Shown: positions 8,426 through 17,276 of the stretch, piece after piece
How positions within the stretch are numbered: the first letter of the stretch is position 1
Layout of the letters: every line of letters begins with the position of its first letter
Source of the DNA: Phocaeicola barnesiae DSM 18169 = JCM 13652
Lineage (GTDB): Bacteria; Bacteroidota; Bacteroidia; Bacteroidales; Bacteroidaceae
DNA: 64,000 bases
Direction of reading: 5' to 3'
Assembly (NCBI RefSeq): GCF_000374585.1
Contig: NZ_KB894650.1
Location: 62,001-126,000 of the forward strand
Made by a program: the position numbers and the translations under genes
The notes under the pieces: generated by a model
What the model was told of the DNA's origin: nothing
Database searches by the model: none
What the model saw: only the letters and a program-made list of their open reading frames with translations

Positions 8426-11149
8426 ATGGAAAGAAAAAGAGTCTACACTTTCGGCAACGGACATGCCGAAGGAAAAGCTGACATGAGAAATCTTCTTGGC
8501 GGCAAAGGAGCAAATCTAGCTGAAATGAACCTTATCGGTGTACCTGTTCCTCCGGGTTTTACTATTACGACTGAAGTTTGCAACGAATATTTCGAAAAAG
8601 GAAAAGACAATGTTGTCAATCTGCTGAAAAGCGATGTGGAACAAGCCGTAAAGGGCATCGAAAGCCTGATGAAATCTACTTTCGGTGACCCGACCAATCC
8701 GCTGCTTGTTTCCGTCCGCTCAGGAGCACGTGCCTCCATGCCGGGTATGATGGATACCATCCTGAACCTGGGTCTGAACGACGAAGTGGTTGCCGGTCTG
8801 GCAAAGAAAACCGGAAACGAACGTTTCGCATGGGATTCTTACCGCCGTTTCGTACAGATGTACGGCGATGTAGTGTTGGGCATGAAACCGACCAACAAAG
8901 ATGACATCGACCCGTTCGAAGCCATCATCGAAGACGTTAAGAAGAAAAAAGGAGTCAGACTGGATAACGAACTGGATGTAGAAGACCTGAAAGAACTGGT
9001 AACCCGCTTTAAGGCTGCCGTCAAATCACAGACAGGCAAGGACTTCCCGAACGATGTATACGAACAGCTGTGGGGAGCCATCTGCGCCGTATTCGATTCA
9101 TGGATGAACGAACGTGCCATCCTCTACCGCAAAATGGAAGGCATACCGGCCGAATGGGGAACAGCCGTCAACGTACAGGCCATGGTATTCGGTAACATGG
9201 GCGAGACTTCGGCTACCGGTGTCTGCTTCTCACGCGACGCCGCTACCGGTGAAGACCTGTTCAACGGTGAATACCTGATCAATGCTCAAGGTGAAGACGT
9301 AGTGGCAGGTATCCGTACCCCGCAACAGATCACCAAGATCGGCTCTCAGCGCTGGGCTGCTCTTCAGGGTATCTCTGAAGAAGAACGTGCCAGCAAATAT
9401 CCGTCCATGGAAGAAGCCATGCCGGAAATCTACAAGGAACTCGATGCCTTGCAGACCAAACTGGAAAACCACTACCACGATATGCAGGATATGGAATTTA
9501 CCGTTCAGGAAGGTAAACTCTGGTTCCTGCAGACCCGTAACGGTAAACGTACCGGTGCCGCCATGGTACGCATTGCCATGGAAATGCTGGAACAAGGCTT
9601 GATCGACGAAAAGACAGCCATCAACCGTTGCGAACCGAACAAGCTGGATGAACTGCTTCACCCCGTATTCGATAAGGAAGCTCTCCGCAAAGCCAAAGTG
9701 CTGACCCGCGGTCTGCCGGCTTCTCCGGGTGCCGCTTGTGGCCAGATTGTATTCTTCGCCGAAGATGCCGGACGCTGGCGTGCCGACGGCCGTCGTGTCA
9801 TCCTGGTTCGTATCGAAACTTCTCCGGAAGACTTGGCCGGTATGACCAGTGCAGAAGGTATCCTGACAGCTCGTGGCGGTATGACCTCACACGCAGCCGT
9901 TGTAGCCCGTGGTATGGGTAAGTGCTGTGTATCAGGTGCAGGTGCCATCAACGTTGACTACAAGGCACGTACCGTAGAAATCGACGGTCTCGTCCTGAAA
10001 GAAGGCGATTACATTTCCTTGAACGGTAGTACCGGTGAAGTATATGCCGGACAAGTTCCGACACGTGCCGCCGAAGTATCCGGCGACTTCGCCAAACTGA
10101 TGGCATTGTGTGACAAATACACCCGCCTGACCGTACGTACCAACGCCGATACTCCGCACGATGCAGAAGTAGCCCGCAAGTTCGGTGCTACCGGTATCGG
10201 TCTCTGCCGTACAGAACACATGTTCTTCGACAACCAGAAGATTGTAGCCATGCGCGAGATGATCCTGGCTCCGGATGTAGAAGGACGTAGAAAAGCATTG
10301 CAAAAACTCTTGCCGTTCCAGAAGGCAGACTTCAAGGGTATCTTCAAGGCAATGGACGGTTGTCCGGTAAATATCCGTCTGCTCGACCCGCCTTTGCATG
10401 AATTCGTACCGCACGATGCAAAAGGTCAGCAGGAAATGGCAGAAGCTATGGGTGTAACCATCGAATACATCCGCCAGCGTGTAGAAAGCCTGTGCGAACA
10501 CAACCCGATGTTGGGTCACAGAGGTTGCCGTCTTGGTAACACTTATCCGGAAATCACCGAAATGCAGACCCGCGCCATCCTGGGAGCAGCTGTAGAACTG
10601 AAGAAGGAAGGCTACGACCCGCATCCGGAAATCATGATTCCGTTGATCGGTATCCTGTATGAATTCGAAGCTCAGGAAAAGGTAATCCGCGCTACTGCCA
10701 AGGAAGTGTTCGAAGAAGCAGGCATCGAAGTTCCGTTCAAGGTAGGTACCATGATCGAAATCCCGCGTGCCGCCCTGACCGCCAACCGCATCGCTTCACG
10801 TGCTGAATACTTCTCATTCGGTACCAACGACTTGACTCAGATGACTTTCGGTTATTCACGTGACGATATCGCTACCTTCCTTCCGGTTTACCTGGAAAAC
10901 AAGATTCTGAAGGTAGACCCGTTCCAGGTACTCGACCAGAACGGTGTTGGTCAGCTCATTCAGATGGCCGTAGAAAAAGGTCGCTCTGTACGTCCGGATT
11001 TGAAATGCGGTATCTGTGGCGAACACGGTGGTGAACCTTCATCTGTGAAGTTCTGTCACCGCGTAGGATTGAACTATGTATCTTGCTCACCGTTCCGCGT
11101 GCCTATCGCTCGTCTGGCTGCGGCGCAGGCTGCAATTGAAGAAGCATAA
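8426..11149 (+). CDS. ppdK: Pyruvate, phosphate dikinase
   Basis: A 907-residue full-length enzyme that interconverts pyruvate, ATP and Pi with PEP, AMP and PPi, a central step of anaerobic carbon flow in Bacteroidetes. The N-terminal ATP-grasp part begins FGNGHAEGKADMRNLLGGKG. The phosphohistidine is in GGMTSHAAVVARGMGK (His about 489). The C-terminal PEP/pyruvate barrel ends with CGICGEHGGEP and NYVSCSPFRVP. The ICE attachment core overlaps the last codons (11122-11136), so the final residues and stop are supplied by the element. Fragments of related 3' ends occur at 49.2-49.4 kb. Confidence 0.97.
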   Translation: MERKRVYTFGNGHAEGKADMRNLLGGKGANLAEMNLIGVPVPPGFTITTEVCNEYFEKGKDNVVNLLKSDVEQAVKGIESLMKSTFGDPTNPLLVSVRSGARASMPGMMDTILNLGLNDEVVAGLAKKTGNERFAWDSYRRFVQMYGDVVLGMKPTNKDDIDPFEAIIEDVKKKKGVRLDNELDVEDLKELVTRFKAAVKSQTGKDFPNDVYEQLWGAICAVFDSWMNERAILYRKMEGIPAEWGTAVNVQAMVFGNMGETSATGVCFSRDAATGEDLFNGEYLINAQGEDVVAGIRTPQQITKIGSQRWAALQGISEEERASKYPSMEEAMPEIYKELDALQTKLENHYHDMQDMEFTVQEGKLWFLQTRNGKRTGAAMVRIAMEMLEQGLIDEKTAINRCEPNKLDELLHPVFDKEALRKAKVLTRGLPASPGAACGQIVFFAEDAGRWRADGRRVILVRIETSPEDLAGMTSAEGILTARGGMTSHAAVVARGMGKCCVSGAGAINVDYKARTVEIDGLVLKEGDYISLNGSTGEVYAGQVPTRAAEVSGDFAKLMALCDKYTRLTVRTNADTPHDAEVARKFGATGIGLCRTEHMFFDNQKIVAMREMILAPDVEGRRKALQKLLPFQKADFKGIFKAMDGCPVNIRLLDPPLHEFVPHDAKGQQEMAEAMGVTIEYIRQRVESLCEHNPMLGHRGCRLGNTYPEITEMQTRAILGAAVELKKEGYDPHPEIMIPLIGILYEFEAQEKVIRATAKEVFEEAGIEVPFKVGTMIEIPRAALTANRIASRAEYFSFGTNDLTQMTFGYSRDDIATFLPVYLENKILKVDPFQVLDQNGVGQLIQMAVEKGRSVRPDLKCGICGEHGGEPSSVKFCHRVGLNYVSCSPFRVPIARLAAAQAAIEEA
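11122..11136 (+). other. attL core
   Basis: The 15-base core ggcgcaggctgcaat overlaps ppdK codons near the stop and is repeated exactly at 49362-49376. Bases diverge on both sides of the core. Confidence 0.75.
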
Positions 11150-11171
11150 GCTATATAGGATAATATTTGAT

Positions 11172-11220
11172 TTAGGCTGTAACGAACTGTTTATCAGGCG
11201 TTACAGCCTAAGTTGTTTTT
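11172..11220 (+). terminator. Terminator of ppdK inside the ICE left end
   Basis: A perfect 13-bp stem (11172-11184 with 11199-11211), 14-base loop, then a T-rich run. A diverged copy of the same hairpin follows the right-end ppdK fragment at 49411-49450, so it moves with the attachment region. Confidence 0.85.
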
Positions 11221-11270
11221 AGGCGGTTCGTACATTTGTCCGCAAAAAATGAGCCAAATAAACGGTACTT

Positions 11271-11324
11271 GCATACACCACGCATACACTTTTGAACAGT
11301 GGCGCATACACCAACGCATACACC
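11271..11324 (+). repeat. Four gcatacac(c) direct repeats upstream of the integrase
   Basis: Copies begin at 11271, 11282, 11304 and 11316; the second reads gcatacact. The position just upstream of the integrase and inside the left end suggests arm-type binding sites for the recombinase or an excision factor (inference). The right-end remnant at 49510-49528 keeps one exact copy and one variant. Confidence 0.55.
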
Positions 11325-11351
11325 ATTTAATAACTTATAAATCAATCTGAT

Positions 11352-12848
11352 ATGGCAACATTTAAAGTAGTCGTAAGAAAAAAGAGAGCTGACGGATTTT
11401 ATCCAGTGTACATTCGTGTTGTCCACCGTTCAAGAATGGGCTATATTAAAACCGATAAACTCATTACGGACAAGCAAATCACCAAGAATGGCGAAATCAA
11501 GGATATTGTGGTCAATGAGTATTGTTCACGAGAAATCCTACGCTATAGCGATATGATAAATCGTAAGGATGTCTCAAATTATTCTGTTGCTGAACTAATT
11601 GAATTTCTTATCCATTCAGATGAAGAAATATGTTTTAGTGACTATGCTACAAAATTCATTAACCGTATGGCCTCTGAAGGACATGAACGTAATGCTAAGA
11701 ACTATCGTCTGGCTGTAAACCACCTTGAAAGATATTTGGGAACAACCAGAGTGATGTTTACTCACTTGTCATCTTCTGTTTTGACAAGATGGATTAATAG
11801 CCTTTCGTTAACGAACAGAGCGAAAGAAATGTACCCTACTTGTTTAAGACAGATATTCAAAAGGGCACTTATAGAGTTGAACGATGAAGAACGTGGTATC
11901 GTGCGAATCAAATACAATCCTTGGTTAAAGGTATCCATTCCAAAATCTGACAGTACAGTTCAAAGAGCCATCAGTGCAGAGGCATGTAGGGAGTTTTTCA
12001 ATCGTCCCCTACCTGAAACCAAAATGATTTCTTCTCTTCCGGAACTGGGCAGAGACGTGGCACTCCTATCCTTGTGTCTGGGTGGAATAAACACCGTAGA
12101 TATTTTTGAGCTTAAAAAAGAAAACTACAAGGATGGTATTATCGGATATAAAAGAGCTAAGACAAAGCACAGCCGGAAAGACGAAGCTTATATTGAAATG
12201 CGTGTGGAACCGTTCATTCAAGCCACATTTGACAAGTATCTTTCAGACGAGAATGACGAGTATCTTTTCAAGTTCCATAAACGTTACAGCAATCCGGACA
12301 GTTTCAATGCCAATGTAAATATTGGAATCAGAAAGATATGTGCCGATATGGGAATGAAGAAGGAAAATTACTACTGTTATTATACTTTCCGTCATACATG
12401 GGCTACAATTGCCCAAAATGACTGTGATGCCAACCTGTATGAGGTTGCCTTCGGTATGAACCACAGCCATGGACTGAATATAACAAGAGGTTATGTCAAG
12501 ATAGACTTCACTCCTGCCTGGGAGCTAAATGCCAAAGTAATTGACTTCATTTTCTTCAGTAGCAAGAAGAGCAAGCAAGGTAAGGCACGTGACTTCGAGA
12601 CACCGGCAGACAAGATGTTCCGTATAACCAAAAAGATGATGATCTATGGCCGTGCATATTTCAAAGGTGACGTAATCGGTGAAATAACAGACATTGGTTT
12701 CAGTAATGTGGACCAGGTTATCGACAGACTGGTTGAACAGTTACCCAAGGATATCCCTACCGGATGTATGGTTCAGTTCCGTCTTATGAACTGTGATTCC
12801 AAGAAGGAAGTTGTATATGAAAGAAGCAAGGGAAAAGGTTTCATGTAA
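11352..12848 (+). CDS. int: Tyrosine recombinase (ICE integrase)
   Basis: A 498-residue site-specific recombinase. An Arm-type N-terminus (residues 1-80) and a SAM-like core-binding domain (about 95-190) precede the catalytic domain. Visible active-site residues are a Lys in KRAKTKHSRK, the box TFRHTWAT (Arg347, His348), His371 in GMNHSHG and Tyr381 in RGYVKID. The first catalytic Arg is not where expected: the stretch reads CLGGINTVDI, with Gly where relatives often have LRGIN. IntDOT is also known to lack this Arg. About 95 residues follow the catalytic Tyr region, an unusually long tail. It adjoins attL, as expected for the integrating enzyme. Confidence 0.92.
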   Translation: MATFKVVVRKKRADGFYPVYIRVVHRSRMGYIKTDKLITDKQITKNGEIKDIVVNEYCSREILRYSDMINRKDVSNYSVAELIEFLIHSDEEICFSDYATKFINRMASEGHERNAKNYRLAVNHLERYLGTTRVMFTHLSSSVLTRWINSLSLTNRAKEMYPTCLRQIFKRALIELNDEERGIVRIKYNPWLKVSIPKSDSTVQRAISAEACREFFNRPLPETKMISSLPELGRDVALLSLCLGGINTVDIFELKKENYKDGIIGYKRAKTKHSRKDEAYIEMRVEPFIQATFDKYLSDENDEYLFKFHKRYSNPDSFNANVNIGIRKICADMGMKKENYYCYYTFRHTWATIAQNDCDANLYEVAFGMNHSHGLNITRGYVKIDFTPAWELNAKVIDFIFFSSKKSKQGKARDFETPADKMFRITKKMMIYGRAYFKGDVIGEITDIGFSNVDQVIDRLVEQLPKDIPTGCMVQFRLMNCDSKKEVVYERSKGKGFM

Positions 12849-12903
12849 TCGGCAAAACTGAACAAGCCATTAACACAAAAGGAGGATTCTACTTATCTTT
12901 ATC

Positions 12904-12942
12904 AGAACCGCACCATTTCTTATATTGGTGCGGTTCTTTTCT
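12904..12942 (+). terminator. Terminator of the integrase gene
   Basis: A perfect 12-bp stem (12904-12915 with 12926-12937) followed by tttt. It lies between convergent genes and may act both ways. Confidence 0.85.
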
Positions 12943-13153
12943 ATTTGTCCGGTTGATTCCAAGTCATGATTTCACGACCTATAATTATAGCAAAGACAAG
13001 TACGATAAGCTTCCATATAATGATGAAAGTTTTCTTAACCAGCCATACAGCCAGACGTATGGCAATCCTCAAAAGCCAGAATACCAGCTTCAGGAGCAGC
13101 ATACCTATAATAAGTACCGGCAGTAGATATATAATCAACAGCAGTTCAAACAT
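12941..13153 (-). CDS. Small hydrophobic membrane protein
   Basis: A 70-residue frame almost wholly hydrophobic, with two likely membrane stretches (LLIIYLLPVLIIGMLLLKLV and a second around FIIIWKLIVLVFAIII) separated by a basic segment RIAIRLAVWLVKK. It is convergent with the integrase. No family recognised; the strong membrane pattern with positively charged breaks favours a real protein, but the absence of a clear ribosome site leaves doubt. Confidence 0.45.
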   Translation of the reverse strand: MFELLLIIYLLPVLIIGMLLLKLVFWLLRIAIRLAVWLVKKTFIIIWKLIVLVFAIIIGREIMTWNQPDK

Positions 13154-14017
13154 AGCGTGTAATATTTAGTGAATATAAAACCTATTTAAGTATATAAATA
13201 TACTAAAAATCAATGAGATACAGAAATTTGCACAACACTATTTTCTTGTTATTCGAGTAGATTTTTTACTGATTATCAGTGTTATATCACCACGATAACG
13301 AGGTATCTCCAGGCTCTGAAAACAAGGTTATCCTGTCTGAATGTTTCTACAATACAAATTCAGATAAAATAAGATTTCCCGATAGCCATTTCATCAGCTG
13401 AATCAGCTACAAGATTATATTTTCCCTTTTATTGGGATTCCAATAACTTAGATAATCAGGTTACTTTTACCATGCTATCATGGTATCGGGACTACATATT
13501 ATATTGGATATAGGTTTTATGAGAACAATAACCATCTATCCCATATAACTACATCTTGTGTGTTTTTGAAACTTTGGTTTATTCAACCGAAGAATACGAA
13601 ATATTATTTTCTGATTACCAAAATTAGTATAATCCAAAGATTAAATAATACCTGAAACTTCTGTTTCTGAATACATGTAAATTAGTTTCAAACGTCTTAA
13701 AAGCTCTATATAACAATAATACGCTATATGGAGTTTCTTATATAACTGGTGCTACAGCTCATGGTAAGCTGGAATATGCCTCCAAAGAATTGTGTTGTTG
13801 ATTTCGGTTTGCAACGGCTTTCTCCGGTAAATTTGGGTGTAATAATCATTCCCGGAAGGCATCGTTCTGCTGTGCAGAGTTTTCCAAGCAAGTTGTACTT
13901 TTGTGGCCACAAAACTCCGTTTCTTACTCACAAAAGTAACTTGCCGAATGCTGGCGCATCGGAGCGGATGGCCGCTGTTTCGCATGGCGAAAGATGGTCT
14001 GGGAAACTTAACCACCA
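13154..14017. other. Long non-coding region upstream of mobC, candidate oriT
   Basis: About 860 bases with no supported gene. A 7-bp inverted repeat with a 4-base loop lies at 13468-13485 (taccatg/catggta). The final 250 bases are more GC-rich. They contain the 16-bp palindrome ttttgtggccacaaaa at 13899-13914, and an imperfect inverted repeat pairing 13889-13905 with 13929-13943. Such repeats directly upstream of mob genes are typical of transfer origins. The exact nick site cannot be read. Confidence 0.45.
13889..13943. other. oriT: Candidate oriT inverted repeats
   Basis: Arms caagttgtacttttgtg (13889-13905) and cacaaaagtaacttg (13929-13943) pair with a two-base gap, overlapping a perfect 16-bp palindrome. 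They lie 75 bases before mobC and about 600 before the relaxase. Confidence 0.4.
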
Positions 14018-14416
14018 ATGTATCCAAGTATGAAGAATCAGAGAACCAAATACATCAAGGTCAGAATGACACCGGAGGAAGTACAACAGTTTAAGGAGAA
14101 ATCTGCCTCCTATTCATCTGTGAGCCATTATATACGTTCTGCATTGGCAGAGTATTCTAATATCGGTACCAAAAGGCAGCTCGAACTGATGAATGATTTG
14201 GGTTTGTTTTACCGGAAATATCAGAATGAACTTTCCTGGGCGGGAGGAAACCTTAATCAGTCGGTTAAACGTGCCAATGAGCTTGCTGTAGCCGGATTAC
14301 TCGCACCCGGCTATATTCAGGAAGTTCTGTTACCTATTATCCTCGAAACTCAGGAAACATTGAACCAAATAAAGAAAGACCTTGATTCTCTGACACAGAA
14401 AGCTGTCAGAATCTGA
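14018..14416 (+). CDS. mobC: MobC-family mobilization accessory protein
   Basis: A 132-residue protein. An N-terminal ribbon-helix-helix-like stretch (KYIKVRMTPEEVQQFKEKS) would bind DNA at oriT, followed by a helical region with NELSWAGGNLNQSVKRAN, the typical BacMobC/MobC signature. Such proteins help the relaxase load at the origin. The relaxase gene starts 118 bases downstream. An alternative start is ATG 14030. Confidence 0.85.
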   Translation: MYPSMKNQRTKYIKVRMTPEEVQQFKEKSASYSSVSHYIRSALAEYSNIGTKRQLELMNDLGLFYRKYQNELSWAGGNLNQSVKRANELAVAGLLAPGYIQEVLLPIILETQETLNQIKKDLDSLTQKAVRI

Positions 14417-14534
14417 ATTATTAGTTACACGGTATTCAATCATTTCAGATATTATTATTGTGTGACCGTAGCTTCATGAGCTTGAAGTATTTCGGTTACT
14501 CAGTCACTTAAACCTTGATAAATAAAGATTCAAT

Positions 14535-16109
14535 ATGATAGCAACCATATTACCGGGAAGTACGAACTTCCATGCTGTCGGTTACAATGAACATAAAGTC
14601 TCGAAAGGTGTTGCACGGCTTATCGAGATTCAGAATTTCGGTTCACTCGGAACATTTCACAAACCAACCCAGAGTGAGCTGGTCGGTTATCTCCAGAAGT
14701 ATAGTTCACAGAACAGCAGAATCAGTAAACCGCAGTTTCATGTAGCCATATCATGTAAGGGACACGAAATGTCGGAAGATGAGTTGTTGGATTTTGCTCA
14801 CCAGTATCTCAAGGAAATGGGATACGGAGAATCCGGTCAGCCGTTGCTTGTTTACTCCCATTATGACACGGAGAATACCCATCTTCATATCATCACTTCG
14901 AGAGTGGCACCTGATGGAAGAAAGATTCAGCACAGCCATGAGCGCAGACGTTCCCAGGAGGTCATAGATCGTATTCTTGGAAATGACAGGAAAAAGAAAA
15001 CAGAAAATGATATTGATGCTGCCCAACAATATACATTTTCTTCCTTTGCCCAGTTCAAGGCAATCATGGTTTCCATGGGCTATGAGGTTTATAAGAAAGA
15101 TGAGAATGTATTCATCAAGCATGGTGGAAAGGTTCAGAAAGAAATCCCTTTTTCTGAAATAGAAAGTCTTTTCAAGAGCGGTTATCGGGAAAGGGCTCAT
15201 TGCCGTCAGCTTAGAAGCATATTAAAGAAATACCGTGACGTAAGTTCCAACAGGGAGGAGCTACAGAAGGAACTGAAAACGAAGTTCGGCATTGACATTG
15301 TATTCTTCGGCAAGAAAGATGCACCCTACGGATATATGCTCGTTGATCATGTAAACAAAACCGTCATTCATGGTGCAAGAGTTTTGGCTGTAGAGGAACT
15401 TCTGGACTTTGCTACACCTGAAGAGCGGTTCAACCGGATTGAGGACTTTATTGACCGGTTACTGACACTTAATCCGAAGATTACCCAAGGCGAAATATAC
15501 AGTAAAATCAGGAAGCAGCGTGCCTATATTAAGAAAGGCATCATCTATTTTGATGGCCAAAGCCGACCGTTGAAATCTTTTATGGCAGAGGCTATTGACC
15601 GTAACAACCGTATAGCTATGGTTGAGATGTTCGGTTCGGCTACTGAAGCTGAACGGGATTTGCTTTGTAAGATTTTTAAGGTTTCCCGGACTGATCTGGT
15701 AGATATATCTCCGGAAAGAACACACTACTACACTGATGCTGTAAACCGTCTGCGTGAAATATTCAATGATGAAACTGTTTCCTCTGTCAGAAGCAGATTG
15801 CATGAAGAGGGCTTCACCATCCGTCAAGAGGAAGATGCAACTTATGCCATAAATTTCAAGCAGCATATCATTATAAATCTTTCAGAAGAGGACTTCAATC
15901 TTGAACGGTTAAGAAAACCAATAAAGCAGCCTGTCAAGCAATTGGATCAACTAAAACGCCTGCAAAGTAAAAAATCTACTGCACTTTTCTCCAGCAAAGG
16001 TAAATTGAGTGATTTTGGCGGTGGCAGTCATGGGGAGAAACGTGAGTGGGAAGTAGGTCAGAAAGGAAACTATGATAATGTTGATGATGAACGTTCAATT
16101 AAAATATAA
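14535..16109 (+). CDS. Relaxase/mobilization nuclease (MOBP-type)
   Basis: A 524-residue relaxase that would nick oriT and lead the transferred strand. The domain begins MIATILPGSTNFHAVGYNEHK. Motif II reads QFHVAISCKGHEMS and motif III YDTENTHLHIITSRV, the His triad that binds metal. The C-terminal 300 residues look helical and poorly conserved. The start ATG 14535 follows the MobC gene and a spacer with a hairpin-like element (14478-14500). Its partner coupling protein is truncated in this element. Confidence 0.9.
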   Translation: MIATILPGSTNFHAVGYNEHKVSKGVARLIEIQNFGSLGTFHKPTQSELVGYLQKYSSQNSRISKPQFHVAISCKGHEMSEDELLDFAHQYLKEMGYGESGQPLLVYSHYDTENTHLHIITSRVAPDGRKIQHSHERRRSQEVIDRILGNDRKKKTENDIDAAQQYTFSSFAQFKAIMVSMGYEVYKKDENVFIKHGGKVQKEIPFSEIESLFKSGYRERAHCRQLRSILKKYRDVSSNREELQKELKTKFGIDIVFFGKKDAPYGYMLVDHVNKTVIHGARVLAVEELLDFATPEERFNRIEDFIDRLLTLNPKITQGEIYSKIRKQRAYIKKGIIYFDGQSRPLKSFMAEAIDRNNRIAMVEMFGSATEAERDLLCKIFKVSRTDLVDISPERTHYYTDAVNRLREIFNDETVSSVRSRLHEEGFTIRQEEDATYAINFKQHIIINLSEEDFNLERLRKPIKQPVKQLDQLKRLQSKKSTALFSSKGKLSDFGGGSHGEKREWEVGQKGNYDNVDDERSIKI

Positions 16110-16233
16110 ATCAAGTTATAAAGTTTTCTAAGGACATCATCATGATCATGCAATGAAACAATATCAAATATATGGTTGCTTAATATATTTTGCTTTTTAT
16201 ACTTAAAGACTTCAAAAACTAATTTAAATTCTT

Positions 16234-16241
16234 TACTTTTG
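16234..16241 (+). promoter_or_regulatory. Candidate -7 element upstream of the PLD/SecA operon
   Basis: TACTTTTG fits TAnnTTTG and lies 72 bases before the PLD gene. The 16110-16313 gap is AT-rich and otherwise featureless; no clear -33 TTTG is seen. Confidence 0.4.
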
Positions 16242-16313
16242 TTAGCATATTACTATAAAGATGCTCTGTAATAAGCTTTTCAAGAACTATTATAAAACAA
16301 AAATCATACAGAT

Positions 16314-17276
16314 ATGCAAGAAGCACATTTTAAAAATATATGTAACAAACTGAAGGCACTATTAATCAAGGCGAATAATACCGTAGATATAGCAATGGCA
16401 TGGTTTACAAATGCTGATTTATTTTATACTTTAGAAGAGTGCATTAGAAGAGGTGTAAAAGTTCGTCTGATATTACTTGATGATCCTATAAATTTCATGG
16501 AATATGCTCCTGATTTTAACAGACTGATAGAATGTGGTGGAAATTTATATATAGCATCTGCTAATATTGGGTTTATGCATCATAAGTTCTGCATAGTTGA
16601 TAATAAAATAATAGTTAGTGGATCATATAATTGGACATATTACGCTGAAAGCCGTAACTTGGAGAATGTTTTTTTTACAGATGATTCTTCTGTAATATCT
16701 GCTTATCAAGAGGAATTTAATCATTTAGCTGGACTAATTAGCATGGCAAAATCTTCACCACGTCTTGCTATGACCGATATCGAAGCTCTTGACAATATTG
16801 ATTTCCATGAACTTAATAATGAAATTGAGAATATCTGTCGAGTACAAAACAGACCGGTAAAACGTATCTTCGAGACTCATACACAGGTGATAATGAATGA
16901 GATAAAAAGTTCTCCTGTCTCTAAATATAATATTGGGATATTAAACTCTGATGATGAAGTTAATCTTGATGCCGAAGTTTTTATTAAAGCTGGCAGTAAG
17001 TTGCCTGTTACAAATACTGTAACAATGTATTTCGACAGCCATTCGGAACACGAATGTCCCTGTAAAATCATTAAATATGACGGAAATAATGCCAGCCTTG
17101 TAAAAGAGGAAGATATATTGAGAATTGCTAAAGGTACAAACAATCCTAATCTTCCAATAAGATTTTCAATGAGGTTGGATGACAATGGAAGCTTAAGAGT
17201 TGATGTTTCATGTGAAATTTCAGGACAATATATGACCATTAGTACTTTGGACAAAAATTTAGTACGATATGAATGA
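16314..17276 (+). CDS. PLD-family nuclease with Hsp70 substrate-binding-like C-terminus
   Basis: A 320-residue protein. Residues 1-140 form a single phospholipase-D-like domain: the HKD motif reads HHKFCIVDN (His89, Lys91, Asp96) followed by GSYNWT, as in bacterial Nuc-type endonucleases, which work as dimers. The last about 120 residues (FIKAGSKLPVTNTVTMYFD, then IRFSMRLDDNGSLRVDVSC) resemble the beta-sandwich substrate-binding domain of Hsp70/DnaK; this is a by-eye call. The stop overlaps the start of the SecA-like gene by 8 bases, so the two are translationally coupled. AT-rich compared with mob and tra neighbours. Confidence 0.8.
   Translation: MQEAHFKNICNKLKALLIKANNTVDIAMAWFTNADLFYTLEECIRRGVKVRLILLDDPINFMEYAPDFNRLIECGGNLYIASANIGFMHHKFCIVDNKIIVSGSYNWTYYAESRNLENVFFTDDSSVISAYQEEFNHLAGLISMAKSSPRLAMTDIEALDNIDFHELNNEIENICRVQNRPVKRIFETHTQVIMNEIKSSPVSKYNIGILNSDDEVNLDAEVFIKAGSKLPVTNTVTMYFDSHSEHECPCKIIKYDGNNASLVKEEDILRIAKGTNNPNLPIRFSMRLDDNGSLRVDVSCEISGQYMTISTLDKNLVRYE

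Noticed and set aside
11271-11324. Four short repeats considered as a CRISPR array
   Set aside because: Units are 8-9 bases with spacers of 3-13 bases and no cas genes; better read as protein-binding sites.
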